The translations under genes were made by a program, and so were the position numbers. From Shewanella sp. c952 (GTDB lineage: Bacteria; Pseudomonadota; Gammaproteobacteria; Enterobacterales; Shewanellaceae): a stretch of DNA of 64,000 nt. The notes under the pieces are model-generated. The model worked only from the letters and a program-made list of their open reading frames with translations, had not been told where the DNA came from and made no database searches. Location of the stretch: positions 62,001 to 126,000 of the forward strand of contig NZ_BPEW01000001.1 of assembly GCF_019654975.1 (NCBI RefSeq), written 5' to 3'. Positions 35,356-45,126 of this stretch are shown in pieces; position 1 is the first letter of the stretch; each line of letters starts with the position of its first letter.

Positions 35356-36774
35356 TTAGTTGTCTATTTGCCACTGTCTTTGGTTGTTCATCTCGGTGAG
35401 CAACACTTGAAAGCTATGTTGATTGTGTAGGTAATCAAAGCTTGGGTGCCGTAGTAATAATTCGCCGTTGAGTAAGCCCTGATTAATCGCCTGGATCAGG
35501 TAGCGCAAGCTATCATCAGTTTGCTGTTGATGGGCGTAAATCAGCGCCAATGACAAGCTATCTTCTGCTCTGTCTGAACCGTTAGTGAGCCGGAGTTTGT
35601 ACTGCTCAATCAGTGAGGGTGCAGCGAGATCTTGCTGGCTTAGATAAAGCAGTAATTCAGCATGTTGGCGGGTGTGGTTGTTGCTGCTGTTAATGTATGG
35701 GGCAATCGTTTTAGCGGCCAATTCAAAGTGCTGTTGATATAAATAGCTTTGCGCCAGACCATAGTGATATTGGAACTGCTGCGGATGGGATAACAGCAAC
35801 TGGCTAAAGTGACTTTGCGCCGCAGTTAATTGCCCCTGTTGCAGCAGCCAAAGGCCAAGCGTGGTGTTGCCAAGCACTGAGTCAGGTTGCAGCAGCAATG
35901 CTTTGTCGAGCCATTCTTTAGCTTGGGAGTATTGAGTAAGTGCGAGTAAGGTTTGTGCCTTGTGAACCATGCTAACGCTGTTGGTGTTATCTCTATCGAG
36001 TGCTTTATTGTTCCAATACAACGCCCGTTGTAACTGCCCCATTTCACGATAGATAAAGCCTAAATTTGACATCGCTTCGCTAAAATCACTTTGCTTTTGC
36101 AGCGCTTTTAGATTGGCATTGGCGGCTTTAGTTAACCAGCCCTTATTGTAGTAAGCCAGTCCTAGCGCTTTATAAGCTTGAGCCAAATTGGGATCGAGTG
36201 CTATCGCTTTATAGGCGGCATCTATGGCTAGCTGTTGCCAATGATCGTCACCGTTAAACTGAAATACCCCTTGGCTGTAAGCATCTGATAGCCCTGCATA
36301 AGCTTTGGCCATATTAGGGTTGATCTCTATGGCGGATTTGAACAGTTTTATGGCATTTAAGTTATCTGCTTGTCGATAGCGATGATAGTAATCTAGCGCC
36401 TTACGATAAAGCTCATTATCAAAACCTTGGGCTTGTTGCTCTGCCATGGTCTCGCTGACTGATTTGGGAATATTATGGCTAGAGGAGATAAGCAGGGCGA
36501 TGCAGGCGAATAGCACTACGATAGTGGCAAGCCCCAGTGAAGTAACCTTCCAGAATAAAGGATACCCGTGGCCAGCTTTAGGGCTGACATAGCTATCATT
36601 GGCTAAGCTTAACTTGACGCTTAAAGATGTGTCGGCAATCGGCGTTTTATTGACCTCGCCGAGCATACGGTAGCCACGGCCTCTTATCGCTTCTATATAT
36701 TTAGGTTGTGAAGCATCATCTTCTAAAGCTCTTCTAAGCAGTTTGACTCGTTGCTTTAGTGTTTCGTTGCCCAC
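35356..36774 (-). CDS. ToxR/CadC-like membrane regulator with TPR domain; start codon unresolved
   Basis: From the first usable start (GTG 36774) there are 472 residues: the end of an OmpR-type winged helix (NETLKQRVKLLRRAL to IRGRGYRM), a membrane helix (about residues 75-97), and a periplasmic part of TPR-like helical pairs. The DNA-binding domain clearly continues upstream in frame to 36969 (about 65 more codons, including LSYQLLCTLLE and LLEKVWPNTVV). That stretch has no ATG, GTG or TTG and is preceded by TAG at 36970-36972, with an in-frame ATG at 36994-36996. Either a nonsense mutation or an unusual start is present. Neighbours do not show the target. Confidence 0.8.
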   Translation of the reverse strand: MGNETLKQRVKLLRRALEDDASQPKYIEAIRGRGYRMLGEVNKTPIADTSLSVKLSLANDSYVSPKAGHGYPLFWKVTSLGLATIVVLFACIALLISSSHNIPKSVSETMAEQQAQGFDNELYRKALDYYHRYRQADNLNAIKLFKSAIEINPNMAKAYAGLSDAYSQGVFQFNGDDHWQQLAIDAAYKAIALDPNLAQAYKALGLAYYNKGWLTKAANANLKALQKQSDFSEAMSNLGFIYREMGQLQRALYWNNKALDRDNTNSVSMVHKAQTLLALTQYSQAKEWLDKALLLQPDSVLGNTTLGLWLLQQGQLTAAQSHFSQLLLSHPQQFQYHYGLAQSYLYQQHFELAAKTIAPYINSSNNHTRQHAELLLYLSQQDLAAPSLIEQYKLRLTNGSDRAEDSLSLALIYAHQQQTDDSLRYLIQAINQGLLNGELLLRHPSFDYLHNQHSFQVLLTEMNNQRQWQIDN

Positions 36775-37167
36775 AACAGTATTGGGCCAAACTTTTTCTA
36801 GTAGCTGCTGCTGGCTTAATATTGCGGGAGCCGCCTCTAATAGCGTGCAAAGTAGCTGATAGCTTAACCAAGGCAGTTTAAGCTCTTCTGTGTCATTGCG
36901 AACAAGCGTTCCAAGCTGGGTATCTAACTTAAAGTCAGCAAATTGGTAGCGATAATTGATAGTGCCATCCTATAGCGAGCCCAGTGAATAGGCCATATCT
37001 TGGTGAATGTTCACAACTTAAATGCGGTGACTCTTAGCATCAGTTCAAGCCGCTTGAGCCGATGCTAAATGTCTACTTTACCCATGTTTCACCAACTGAC
37101 AACTGCTTTCACCAACCTTCACCAAGATTTACTTAGCCTTTCACCGAGTGTTCTGAGGCTATTCTAC

Positions 37168-37200
37168 AAAAAAGCCCCTTTGATTATCATCAAAGGGGCT
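37168..37200 (-). terminator. Terminator of the haem-lyase operon
   Basis: On the minus strand AGCCCCTTTGATG/ATCAAAGGGGCT is followed by T6. It lies 40 bases beyond the stop of the TlpA-like gene. Confidence 0.85.
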
Positions 37201-37242
37201 GCTCTATAGATACGTCGAGCTAAAGTATAGCGAGGAAAAGGG

Positions 37243-37866
37243 TTAGCGTTTTGCGTACTTGTTGATGAGCTTCTCAAGGTAAGGTTGGATCTCTTTATCG
37301 CTCCAGTCTAGGTAACCGCGCAAAAAGCCTATCAGGTTGCCCGAACCGTCAAATACGTAGGTGGCAGGTACGATATCAGCAGGCATTACCTGACCGATGT
37401 TCATTTTAGGGTCTAGCCAAGTTTGGTAGTAACCAAGGTCGTGACGTTCTAAGAATGCCGCCACTTTATCGCTCTCTTCATCAATTGATATCGGCAGTAC
37501 GATAAGGTCATTATTGATATTGGCTTGGCGAATAGCTTCCATCTGTGGGATCTCTTTTATACAAGGTGAGCACCATGTAGCCCACAAGCTCACAAGTACG
37601 ACTTTTCCATCAAATTGTTTTAGGCTTACTGAGTCTCCTTTTGTATCGCTAAAGCTAACATCAGGTACTTGTCTGGCTGCACTCATCTCGACAAAGCGCG
37701 ACATAATCATCGGTTTTTCAATCGGCTCGCCGGTATCGTAAACTTTGTTGCTAGGCACCGATGCCTGCGCAGAGAAAGCCAAACCTAAACTAAGGCTGAT
37801 AAAAGCTATCGATGAGAGAAGTCGCTGTTTGGCATTAAAGCCTTTATGCATACCTAACTTAGTCAT
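37243..37866 (-). CDS. sirG: TlpA/CcmG-like periplasmic thioredoxin (SirG-like)
   Basis: 207 residues with an N-terminal signal segment (cut near AQA) and a TlpA-type thioredoxin domain. The redox motif is WATWCSPC near residue 100, and a cis-Pro segment IVPATYVFDG follows. Such proteins keep apocytochrome cysteines reduced for haem attachment. It is the last gene of the three-gene minus-strand operon and overlaps the CcmH-like gene by 8 bases. Gene symbol by position and family, following the Shewanella sir naming. Confidence 0.85.
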   Translation of the reverse strand: MTKLGMHKGFNAKQRLLSSIAFISLSLGLAFSAQASVPSNKVYDTGEPIEKPMIMSRFVEMSAARQVPDVSFSDTKGDSVSLKQFDGKVVLVSLWATWCSPCIKEIPQMEAIRQANINNDLIVLPISIDEESDKVAAFLERHDLGYYQTWLDPKMNIGQVMPADIVPATYVFDGSGNLIGFLRGYLDWSDKEIQPYLEKLINKYAKR

Positions 37867-38335
37867 GTGAAGTGTCCTGAATGTTCTTTGAGGTAATAAG
37901 TGCTGGTCTAATAAAAATAAATCCGCCTATAAGCACCAATATCACAAGTGCCAGCGGCAATAGCCAAAGTACTGCGGTATTACTATTTAGCGGTGGCATA
38001 TAGCGGATCTTGTCGCCATAGCGGGCAACCATAAAGTCGATAATCGCCGCTTTTGATTGTCCCTCTTCTAACATTAAAAATATCTGTCCTTTCAGTTCAC
38101 TGGCGATTTGGCTTTGAGAGTCGAACAGGTTTTGATTCACCGCCATCGGGCAGCGCAGTTCACGAGCTATTTCAAAGCCAATGACCTGTTTTTGTTGTTC
38201 GCTATAGTGGGTCGGTGCACTGTGTTCTTGGGCAAATACACTGATACAGATAAATAGCTGTAGCACTGCTAATACTGCAGTGATAAGCAGCTTTACCGCG
38301 ATCATATTATTGAACCAAGGCTTAGGAGATTTCAT
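37859..38335 (-). CDS. sirF: CcmH/NrfF-like haem-lyase subunit with degenerate LRCxxC motif (SirF-like)
   Basis: 158 residues: signal segment, CcmH/NrfF domain, and one C-terminal membrane helix. The canonical LRCxxCQNQN motif, whose two cysteines reduce the CXXCH thiols, reads LRCPMAVNQN. Cys62 is kept but the second position is Ala65 (codon 38141-38143). The rest (ARYGDKIRYMPPL) is well kept. It overlaps both neighbours, so production is coupled. It probably serves the CX15CH haem of SirA; the missing Cys would then demand a different thiol chemistry, perhaps with the TlpA-like partner. Confidence 0.85.
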   Translation of the reverse strand: MKSPKPWFNNMIAVKLLITAVLAVLQLFICISVFAQEHSAPTHYSEQQKQVIGFEIARELRCPMAVNQNLFDSQSQIASELKGQIFLMLEEGQSKAAIIDFMVARYGDKIRYMPPLNSNTAVLWLLPLALVILVLIGGFIFIRPALITSKNIQDTSHD

Positions 38336-40323
38336 GACAAAACCTCCGTGCGCAGTGGTTGCTGTACTTTAGAATTGACTGAGTTGCGCGTAGTAATAAA
38401 AACAGTGCTTAGTCCACCACACATCATCAGCAGTGCACCTAACCATATCCAGTTTACCAGCGGTTTGTAGCTGATCCTGATGAGGTATTCGTTGTCATTG
38501 AGATTGTTGCTATCAGTCAGTTTTTGCCCCATAGAGACATAAAGGTCACCAAATAAACCGCTGTGAATCCCAGCAGCTGACATCTGCATACCATTGGTTT
38601 TAAAGGTTTGCCTCTGAGGGTAAAGGTAGGTGATGAAATTATCTTGGCTATCTACCACTCTGACCTGTGCTTGAATCGCGTTGTAGCTGCGATGCTCTAC
38701 TGCTTGAGTCTCTTCATAGATAAAGCTGTAGCCGCTTAATGTTTTACCTTGGCCTGGCCCCATCCGCAGTAGCTCTTCTGTTTCAAAGTTTGATACTAGC
38801 GTGGCGCCCAGAACAGACACTGCCACACCCAGATGCGCAATACACATCGCGTAAAAGCGGATTGATGAAGAGCTGCAGTTGCCACGGTTGACTTCATATT
38901 TTCGAAAAGCGACTCGTTGCACTATCGCAAGGCCAGTGGCGCTAATAATCCACAGCGCTGAAAACAGACCAAGTAACAGCCAAATGTTGAAGCTATCTTG
39001 CATTATTAGGGTAGCAATGAGTGCCATAGCCAAACATATCGCTGCTAGTATTAGCGCGAGTTTTAGTTTGTTACTGGATTGCCATTTTAGCAGGGGGGCA
39101 AAGCCCATTAGTAAAAATATAAGCGCGGCAATAGGAACAAAAATACTGTTGAAGTAGGGCGCACCCACTGAAATAGTTTGACCGGTAATGACTTCAAAAA
39201 TAAGTGGATAGCAGGTGCCTAGTAGCACTGAAATTGCTGCAACGACCAACAGCATATTACCAAATAGAATCAAACTTTCTTTGGATAATAGTGAGAAGCC
39301 AAGAGGTGTTGATTTTACTTTGACTCGCTGGGCAAACAACGCCAATGCAGAGCCTGAAAATACAATCAACAGGATGAGTATCGACAAACCTCGGGTTGGA
39401 TCGGAGGCAAAAGCGTGTACCGATTGCACCACGCCAGAGCGAACTAAGAAACTGCCAAGTAGGCTTAAGGAAAATGCCAGTATGGCGAGAAAAATACTGC
39501 AGTAACCTAATATTCCACGTTTGGCGGTCAGTAATATAGAGTGCACCATGGCTGTTGCCACTAACCAAGGAATAAAAGAAGCGTTCTCTACAGGATCCCA
39601 GAACCACCATCCACCCCAACCCAGTTCGTTGTAAGCCCACCAAGAGCCGAACGCATTACCACCCGTTAAAAATACCCAAGCCAGAATAGCCCACGGTTGC
39701 AGGTAGCGCGCATATTGTTGACTCAGTCCACCACACAGTAAAGCGGCAATAGCGCCAGCAAAGCAGATGGTTAAGCCGACATAGCCAAGAAACAGCAATG
39801 GTGGATGAATAATAAGCCCAATGTCTTGCAGTATTGGATTGAGATCTCTGCCTTCAATGGGGATGTCGGGCAGTAACCGCGCAAAAGGGCTAGAGGTAAA
39901 AAGTAGGAATAGGCAAAAACCAAAAATGAGTAAAGCGGCAACGGCAACAAGTTTATGGTGAAAGTGTTGTTCGGTCTTAGGAGCACGATTAATGATAAAG
40001 GCTGCCCAAACCGCTATCGAGACCACCCAGAACAACATTGAACCTTCATGTGAGCCCCAAACTGCAGCTACCTTATATAAGGTTGCTAATTGAGTGTTTG
40101 AGTTATTGGCGACATAGGCAACAGAGAAGTCATTAACGAGAAAACAATAGGCGAGTACTGCTATTGCAGTGATTAAAGTAAAGCACATTAATGTTGCTAA
40201 TGGCTTGGTGTAACTCAATAGGTATTCACTATCTAACTTAATACCTGCAATCGTTACGATGGATAATATAAGTGATAGTGAAGAAGATATTATTAATAAT
40301 ATTAAGCCTATCTCTGGGATCAT
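38332..40323 (-). CDS. sirE: CcmF/NrfE-like cytochrome c haem lyase (SirE-like)
   Basis: 663 residues, about 15 membrane segments. The haem-handling WWD region is present (ELGWGGWWFWDPVENASFIPW), as is WGSHEGSM near residue 90 and conserved His residues. CcmF-type lyases attach haem to apocytochromes in the periplasm. A dedicated copy beside an octahaem cytochrome with a CX15CH motif matches the known need for a special lyase for odd haem sites. First gene of the minus-strand operon, divergent from sirA. Confidence 0.92.
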   Translation of the reverse strand: MIPEIGLILLIISSSLSLILSIVTIAGIKLDSEYLLSYTKPLATLMCFTLITAIAVLAYCFLVNDFSVAYVANNSNTQLATLYKVAAVWGSHEGSMLFWVVSIAVWAAFIINRAPKTEQHFHHKLVAVAALLIFGFCLFLLFTSSPFARLLPDIPIEGRDLNPILQDIGLIIHPPLLFLGYVGLTICFAGAIAALLCGGLSQQYARYLQPWAILAWVFLTGGNAFGSWWAYNELGWGGWWFWDPVENASFIPWLVATAMVHSILLTAKRGILGYCSIFLAILAFSLSLLGSFLVRSGVVQSVHAFASDPTRGLSILILLIVFSGSALALFAQRVKVKSTPLGFSLLSKESLILFGNMLLVVAAISVLLGTCYPLIFEVITGQTISVGAPYFNSIFVPIAALIFLLMGFAPLLKWQSSNKLKLALILAAICLAMALIATLIMQDSFNIWLLLGLFSALWIISATGLAIVQRVAFRKYEVNRGNCSSSSIRFYAMCIAHLGVAVSVLGATLVSNFETEELLRMGPGQGKTLSGYSFIYEETQAVEHRSYNAIQAQVRVVDSQDNFITYLYPQRQTFKTNGMQMSAAGIHSGLFGDLYVSMGQKLTDSNNLNDNEYLIRISYKPLVNWIWLGALLMMCGGLSTVFITTRNSVNSKVQQPLRTEVLS

Positions 40324-40927
40324 ATCTGTGCCTATTTATTAAATTTTATGCAGTAAAATAAATACGTTCTATTCTATTTTAATTACTTGTGTTTATTTGT
40401 TATGTATATATAAAGAGGTGCTTTGCTATTTTTTAAATTTAGGGTTTATTGACTTGCTCTTATCCTAAGGTACAAAAAAATGGATTAATGAGAGGCTCCT
40501 CAAACTCTATAATCGCCAATCCTATGACTACAACTTTTAATATCTAAATGGTGGTCATTAGCTTTTTTTAGATCTAAAAATGACCGTTTTTATTCTTGAA
40601 AACTTATCGATGCTGAAACCTATCTTATTGTTACTAAAGGACTAAAAGTCTTTTATAACTCATCACAACTAATGCGTTTTTTTATGTGCTCTAGCGCATG
40701 TTTTTTCTATTAAGGATCAGGAGAATAGCGGTTGCTCAGTTGTTTAAGTCGTTCGGTGAACGGTTAGGTTTTGTAAAACATATTTGATTTATTACTGGAG
40801 GCTTAACTGGATAAATAGCAAATCGGTGAAGCTGTTTATAGGTTAGGTAAAGTAAACATTAAATGTGATGCGTTATATGTAAGAACAAAATTCAAAGAAT
40901 AATACTGATGATAAGTAGGAGTGAATG
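40324..40927. promoter_or_regulatory. Divergent promoter region between sirE-like operon and sirA
   Basis: About 600 bp, AT-rich, with no gene. A CRP-like palindrome, TGTGCTCTAGCGCATG, lies at 40685-40700, and a half match, TGTGATGCGTTATATG, near 40863. CRP controls anaerobic respiration in Shewanella (established), so one of these may turn on sirA. AGGAGTGA just ahead of sirA is its ribosome site. Confidence 0.4.
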
Positions 40928-42961
40928 ATGAGACGATGGAAACACAAGGTAGCATTAAGCGTGCTGTTTTGTTTTGGTGCCATTGCTAATGTGAACGCTG
41001 CTGGTGGTAAATACAACAGCGTACCAGAAATGGGCAAGACAGCTAAAGAAATGATTGCTGATTACCAGGGCACAGAGAAAGTTAACGGTGTTAAAACACT
41101 GCAAGACTACGTTGTCCAAGAGGGTGAACTTTTTGATTTTCTATTCGAAAACCACCCTCTCTTTAAATATCAAGAGTCAGGTAACTTAGTGGGTGATTAC
41201 CACATCAGTGACCGTGGTGAAGAGTATTTTGATACTGGACATAGCCCGAAATATAGCAAGTTAGATGGTAAGCCTCGTTCAATTCAATACCGTTTAGGGG
41301 CAAAGTCTATTCTTGATTACCCTAACAACTTTGTTGGTCCTGAAAAATGTGCTGAATGTCATGCTGCTCAATATGAGAAGTGGAAACGTTCGCGCCATGC
41401 CCAAACAGTTCGTTTCCCTGGTGAACATCCAGAAGTGGATAACGATATAGAAAAAACCATGTATGGCACCAAAGATACGTCAATCTTGCCGGACGGTATC
41501 ACCCCAGACATGATCTACGCCACTATTGGTACACCTCGTACAAAATATGGCTTCATGGATGCTTGGCTAGTACGCGGTACTTACCACATTGAAGGCGGCT
41601 TACTACGTGACGGTACCGGTAAAATGGTTGCCGGTGCTAACCAGTTCTCCCGCGGCTGGGCTGAGTGGTTAACCGACGATATGGCGAAGAAAATTAACGA
41701 CGTCATTCCAGAGTTCCCACTCACTGTAGCTGACTTTGGTGACTCCGGTTCTCATCAAAAAGGCATGAGCTCTTACGGGGCTAAATACCGTAAAGAGATG
41801 CTATTCCAACCTGCATCGTCTTACTGTGAAATTTGTCATACCTTCAAGTTTGACTTCCAAGACAAGCAAGAGTTCTTTGACGCCTTGGGCGATCCTAAGA
41901 AACTGCAAGAACATACCATCTCTAAAGGTATTGCTTGTGAAGAGTGTCATGGCGCTGGTGGTCACTTAGATGGCGGTACTGGTGGCATGCAGTCTAACTG
42001 TGAACGTTGTCATCAACGCTTCCAATACGATCCAACGATGACTGAAAGTGCTGCTGAAAAAGGCAAGCCTGAATTAGCGTTCGGCGTAAAAATGAAGTCT
42101 CTATGTCCATCTTGTGGTACCGAAGGTTCACAGATGTTCGGCTCTAAGCATTACGAAAAAGGCATGCGTTGTACTACTTGTCATGATCCGCATGAGGTGA
42201 CTGACGGTGATTGGATGTCTGGTATCACTAAGCCGAAGCTGAAAAAAGACTGTAAAGATTGTCACGCAGCACAGACTTTGATTGCGGAGAATACTAAGAC
42301 TCACAGTGAACAAACTTGTCAAAGCTGTCACATGCCTAACATGGGTAGCTGTGAGAACTTCAAAGCGATGCAGTTCCCTGACCAAGCTGGTTTCGATGCA
42401 GTACGTAAGTCTCACATGTGGAAAATTGATGTCGACCCTGTTCGTAAGACATTGAACCCACCAGAAGGTGAGCCGCGTACCCAAGGACCTAAAGCGGGTA
42501 AGGGTTGGACTGTTGCTAAGAACGAAGACGGTCGTACTTACCTCGACTTAATGTGGTCTTGTGCACGTACCGCGATTTCAGATCATGACGTAGTAGAAAA
42601 CAAAGGTTGTCATAGCCAGTTCCAATCAGAGCTTGAAACAGGCCTGCACTATGAAGACCAAATGGAAATCTACGGCGAAGTAATGAAATGGCAGACGCCT
42701 ATTAAGGAAGTCTTCGGCCAAGTTGAGCAAGCGCTAGTGCGTATTGACCAACTACTTGAAGTGACCAAGCTTCCTACGGAAGACAAGACTCAAGTGCTAC
42801 TTCTCGCAGAGAAGGCGCAAGAGGCTGTTGAGCTAATCAAGAAAGATGGTTCTTGGGGGGTACACGGTTTCCGTTATAGCCAGAAACGTCTAGATGCCGC
42901 GCTAACTTATGTTACGCAAGCGCAGAACATCCTTGATGGTTCAGGTTACAAAGCTAAATAA
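40928..42961 (+). CDS. sirA: Octahaem c-type cytochrome sulfite reductase SirA (MccA-type)
   Basis: Periplasmic terminal reductase that takes sulfite to sulfide in six-electron steps. 677 residues with a signal peptide (cut near NVNA). Seven CXXCH motifs begin near residues 141, 300, 337, 358, 415, 442 and 464. The eighth haem site is CX15CH (Cys545, Cys561, His562), the hallmark of MccA/SirA enzymes. A non-haem CPSCG sits at 393; in MccA two cysteines hold a Cu(I) next to the active haem, so these are candidates. The operon supplies a haem lyase (divergent), electron partners and a copper module. ATG 40928 has AGGAG 6 bases ahead. Confidence 0.95.
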   Translation: MRRWKHKVALSVLFCFGAIANVNAAGGKYNSVPEMGKTAKEMIADYQGTEKVNGVKTLQDYVVQEGELFDFLFENHPLFKYQESGNLVGDYHISDRGEEYFDTGHSPKYSKLDGKPRSIQYRLGAKSILDYPNNFVGPEKCAECHAAQYEKWKRSRHAQTVRFPGEHPEVDNDIEKTMYGTKDTSILPDGITPDMIYATIGTPRTKYGFMDAWLVRGTYHIEGGLLRDGTGKMVAGANQFSRGWAEWLTDDMAKKINDVIPEFPLTVADFGDSGSHQKGMSSYGAKYRKEMLFQPASSYCEICHTFKFDFQDKQEFFDALGDPKKLQEHTISKGIACEECHGAGGHLDGGTGGMQSNCERCHQRFQYDPTMTESAAEKGKPELAFGVKMKSLCPSCGTEGSQMFGSKHYEKGMRCTTCHDPHEVTDGDWMSGITKPKLKKDCKDCHAAQTLIAENTKTHSEQTCQSCHMPNMGSCENFKAMQFPDQAGFDAVRKSHMWKIDVDPVRKTLNPPEGEPRTQGPKAGKGWTVAKNEDGRTYLDLMWSCARTAISDHDVVENKGCHSQFQSELETGLHYEDQMEIYGEVMKWQTPIKEVFGQVEQALVRIDQLLEVTKLPTEDKTQVLLLAEKAQEAVELIKKDGSWGVHGFRYSQKRLDAALTYVTQAQNILDGSGYKAK

Positions 42962-43033
42962 GCGATAAGTCTTTAATGACCTCGACACCGGATTAAGTAC
43001 CAGCAGGTGTCGAGGTATTAAGAGAGGAATGAG

Positions 43034-43462
43034 ATGAAAAAAGCACTTGGTCAAATACTGGTAACACTGACATTGATCGCAAGTTCGGCAAGCTGCTTAG
43101 CAGGTGGCGGTAGCGAAATGGCACCAGCACCAAGATATGAGCACCAGCTAAATACCATCACCATGCGCGAAGCCCAGATGTTATTAGAGCAAGGTGGAGT
43201 CACTTTCTTTGATGTTAACACTTTGGAGTTATGGGCAGAGGGGTTCATCCCTGGAGCCATCTACTTCAATGTTAAAGATTGGAAAAAACTGCTACCTGAA
43301 AACAAAGAAACACCGATGGTTTTCTACTGCGCTAACCGTATCTGTAATGCCAGTGAGATTGCAGCAAGAGCTGTGATGAAGTTGGGTTATACCAACGTAA
43401 AGCAGATGCCAGACGGAATATATGGCTGGCGACTATCAAACCGTGTGACTGAAAAGCCATAG
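43034..43462 (+). CDS. Periplasmic rhodanese-domain protein
   Basis: 142 residues with a signal peptide (cut near CLAG) and one rhodanese domain. The active loop is YCANRICNAS near residue 98, with the sulfur-carrying Cys in place. It may carry sulfane sulfur or detoxify products during sulfite reduction; this role is inferred from position only. It lies 70 bases after sirA in the same direction, probably the same operon. Confidence 0.85.
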   Translation: MKKALGQILVTLTLIASSASCLAGGGSEMAPAPRYEHQLNTITMREAQMLLEQGGVTFFDVNTLELWAEGFIPGAIYFNVKDWKKLLPENKETPMVFYCANRICNASEIAARAVMKLGYTNVKQMPDGIYGWRLSNRVTEKP

Positions 43463-43522
43463 AAGATGGATCTTTGGCAATCAATATACTGAATCAAAAT
43501 GTTCCTAAATGAGATGATTAAA

Positions 43523-44314
43523 ATGACTAAAATTAGCAAAACTTCATTAGCTGTTATTACCGGCCTTTCACTATTTATTTCAGCCACTAGCATGGCGAAC
43601 ACGCCACTCAATACTGAGGTTCAAAAAGAGTCTTACAGTATTGGTGCTTCTTTAGGCAAATACCTTTCTAGTCAGATCTACTCTCAAACAGAACTGGGTG
43701 CCGAAGTGGATGTTGAGTTAGTGATTGAAGGGGTGGTCGATGCCCTCAAAAACAAAACACAATATTCAGATGAAGAGATTTTAACTTATCTGAATCAACG
43801 CGCAGAGCAATTAAATGCTGCTAAAGAAGCAGCCAATGAGCGCATCGCATTAGAAAACATGACCGCAGGCAGTAGCTTCCTCGCTAATAACAAAAAACAA
43901 GACGGTGTCATCGTGACCGATTCTGGGTTGCAGTATCAAGTTGTTTCAGAAGGTGAGGGTCGTAAACCTAACCCTGAAGACGTGGTTACTGTGCACTACA
44001 AAGGTTACTTAATCGACGGCACTGAGTTTGACAATTCTTATGAGCGAGATGAACCAAATCGCTTTGCACTTATGAGTGTGATTGAAGGTTGGCAGGAAGG
44101 GATCCCACTGATGAATGAAGGTTCTACCTATAAATTCACTATCCCATCAGAGCTTGCTTATAGCACAAAGCAGGTTGGCATCATTCCACCTAGCTCCACC
44201 TTAGTGTTCGAAGTTGAACTGGTTAAAGTGGAAGCGCCAGGTGATAACGCCCACGGCATGGGCCTAAGCGGTATGGGCATGGGTGGCATGATGGGATCCG
44301 GTAGCGGACATTAG
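43523..44314 (+). CDS. Periplasmic FKBP-type peptidyl-prolyl isomerase
   Basis: 263 residues: a signal peptide (cut near TSMA), an FKBP N-terminal dimerisation domain (EVQKESYSIGASLGKYL, long helix to about residue 115) and a C-terminal FKBP catalytic domain (VTVHYKGYLIDGTEFDNSY, LAYSTKQVGIIPPSSTLVFEVEL). The last 20 residues are Gly/Met-rich (GMGLSGMGMGGMM) and could bind copper. It probably folds SirA or other large periplasmic proteins. Start chosen at 43523; two in-frame ATGs upstream are less likely. Confidence 0.9.
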   Translation: MTKISKTSLAVITGLSLFISATSMANTPLNTEVQKESYSIGASLGKYLSSQIYSQTELGAEVDVELVIEGVVDALKNKTQYSDEEILTYLNQRAEQLNAAKEAANERIALENMTAGSSFLANNKKQDGVIVTDSGLQYQVVSEGEGRKPNPEDVVTVHYKGYLIDGTEFDNSYERDEPNRFALMSVIEGWQEGIPLMNEGSTYKFTIPSELAYSTKQVGIIPPSSTLVFEVELVKVEAPGDNAHGMGLSGMGMGGMMGSGSGH

Positions 44315-44356
44315 TCGCCACGTACTCAATAAGTTAAAACAAATTAGAGAGTCACT

Positions 44357-45073
44357 ATGAGTAGTCTTGCTGTTGGTATTGGTTTTTGTCTGGTTAGCGT
44401 TATTGCGTGTGTTTGGGGCCATCACCTTCAAGCTCATCATCTCAAACGTACTGCGCTAGCGAGCCAAAAGGCTGCGTCGACTGCTAAAGGACGAGCTTTT
44501 AACGGAGCGGTACCAGCAGCAATCTCTTTAGTGATGTTAATCATTCCCTTGATGGTTTACAGCCAAATAGGACGATTTAGTGAGTGGGATAAAGGAGTAA
44601 TTGACGAGAACATTGATTATCTGATCGCCGCAGATATCAATAAGAACGCACGAAAAGTAAATGAGCAACCTAACAACGAAATTGCATTATTAACTTTGGC
44701 TCAATCATACGCAGAGGGCGGCTTATATGCCCAATCTGTATCGACCTTAAATGACCTACTCGCCATCACTGGTGATGACGCTAACACATTAGGGATGAAA
44801 GCCACTGCTATGTACTACCGTGACAATCGAGAGATGAGTATCGAAACCAAATTAGTGTTGGCCAGAGCACTAGCGCTTGACGAATTTGAGTTTCAATCTC
44901 AGTTACTTATTGCTACCGATGCATACCTTAATCAAGAGTATGAAACCGCAATAACTCACTGGCAGTTGCTGTTACGCAGTCAAAGCCAGAGATTTAATCG
45001 AGCCTCAATTAATAATGCAATTTTGAAAACCGAGCAAAAAATAGCTAATCGTTCAGTGACTGCATCTGAGTAA
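44357..45073 (+). CDS. CcmI/NrfG-like membrane TPR protein
   Basis: 238 residues. Two membrane helices (about residues 5-22 and 54-72) flank a short loop, and a periplasmic TPR domain follows (PNNEIALLTLAQSYAEGGLYAQSV...). This plan is that of CcmI/NrfG, which presents apocytochrome to the haem lyase. Lies between FKBP and Fe-S genes in the sir operon, which fits cytochrome maturation. Confidence 0.85.
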   Translation: MSSLAVGIGFCLVSVIACVWGHHLQAHHLKRTALASQKAASTAKGRAFNGAVPAAISLVMLIIPLMVYSQIGRFSEWDKGVIDENIDYLIAADINKNARKVNEQPNNEIALLTLAQSYAEGGLYAQSVSTLNDLLAITGDDANTLGMKATAMYYRDNREMSIETKLVLARALALDEFEFQSQLLIATDAYLNQEYETAITHWQLLLRSQSQRFNRASINNAILKTEQKIANRSVTASE

Positions 45074-45126
45074 AGTCACACCAATAAAAAATAGGTCAGC
45101 AAGATAGCTGATAGATGGAGGATGCT

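Noticed and set aside
42104..42118. CPSCG in SirA as a ninth haem site
   Set aside because: The His is missing (Gly instead), so no covalent haem site is expected; it is more likely a metal or structural cysteine pair.
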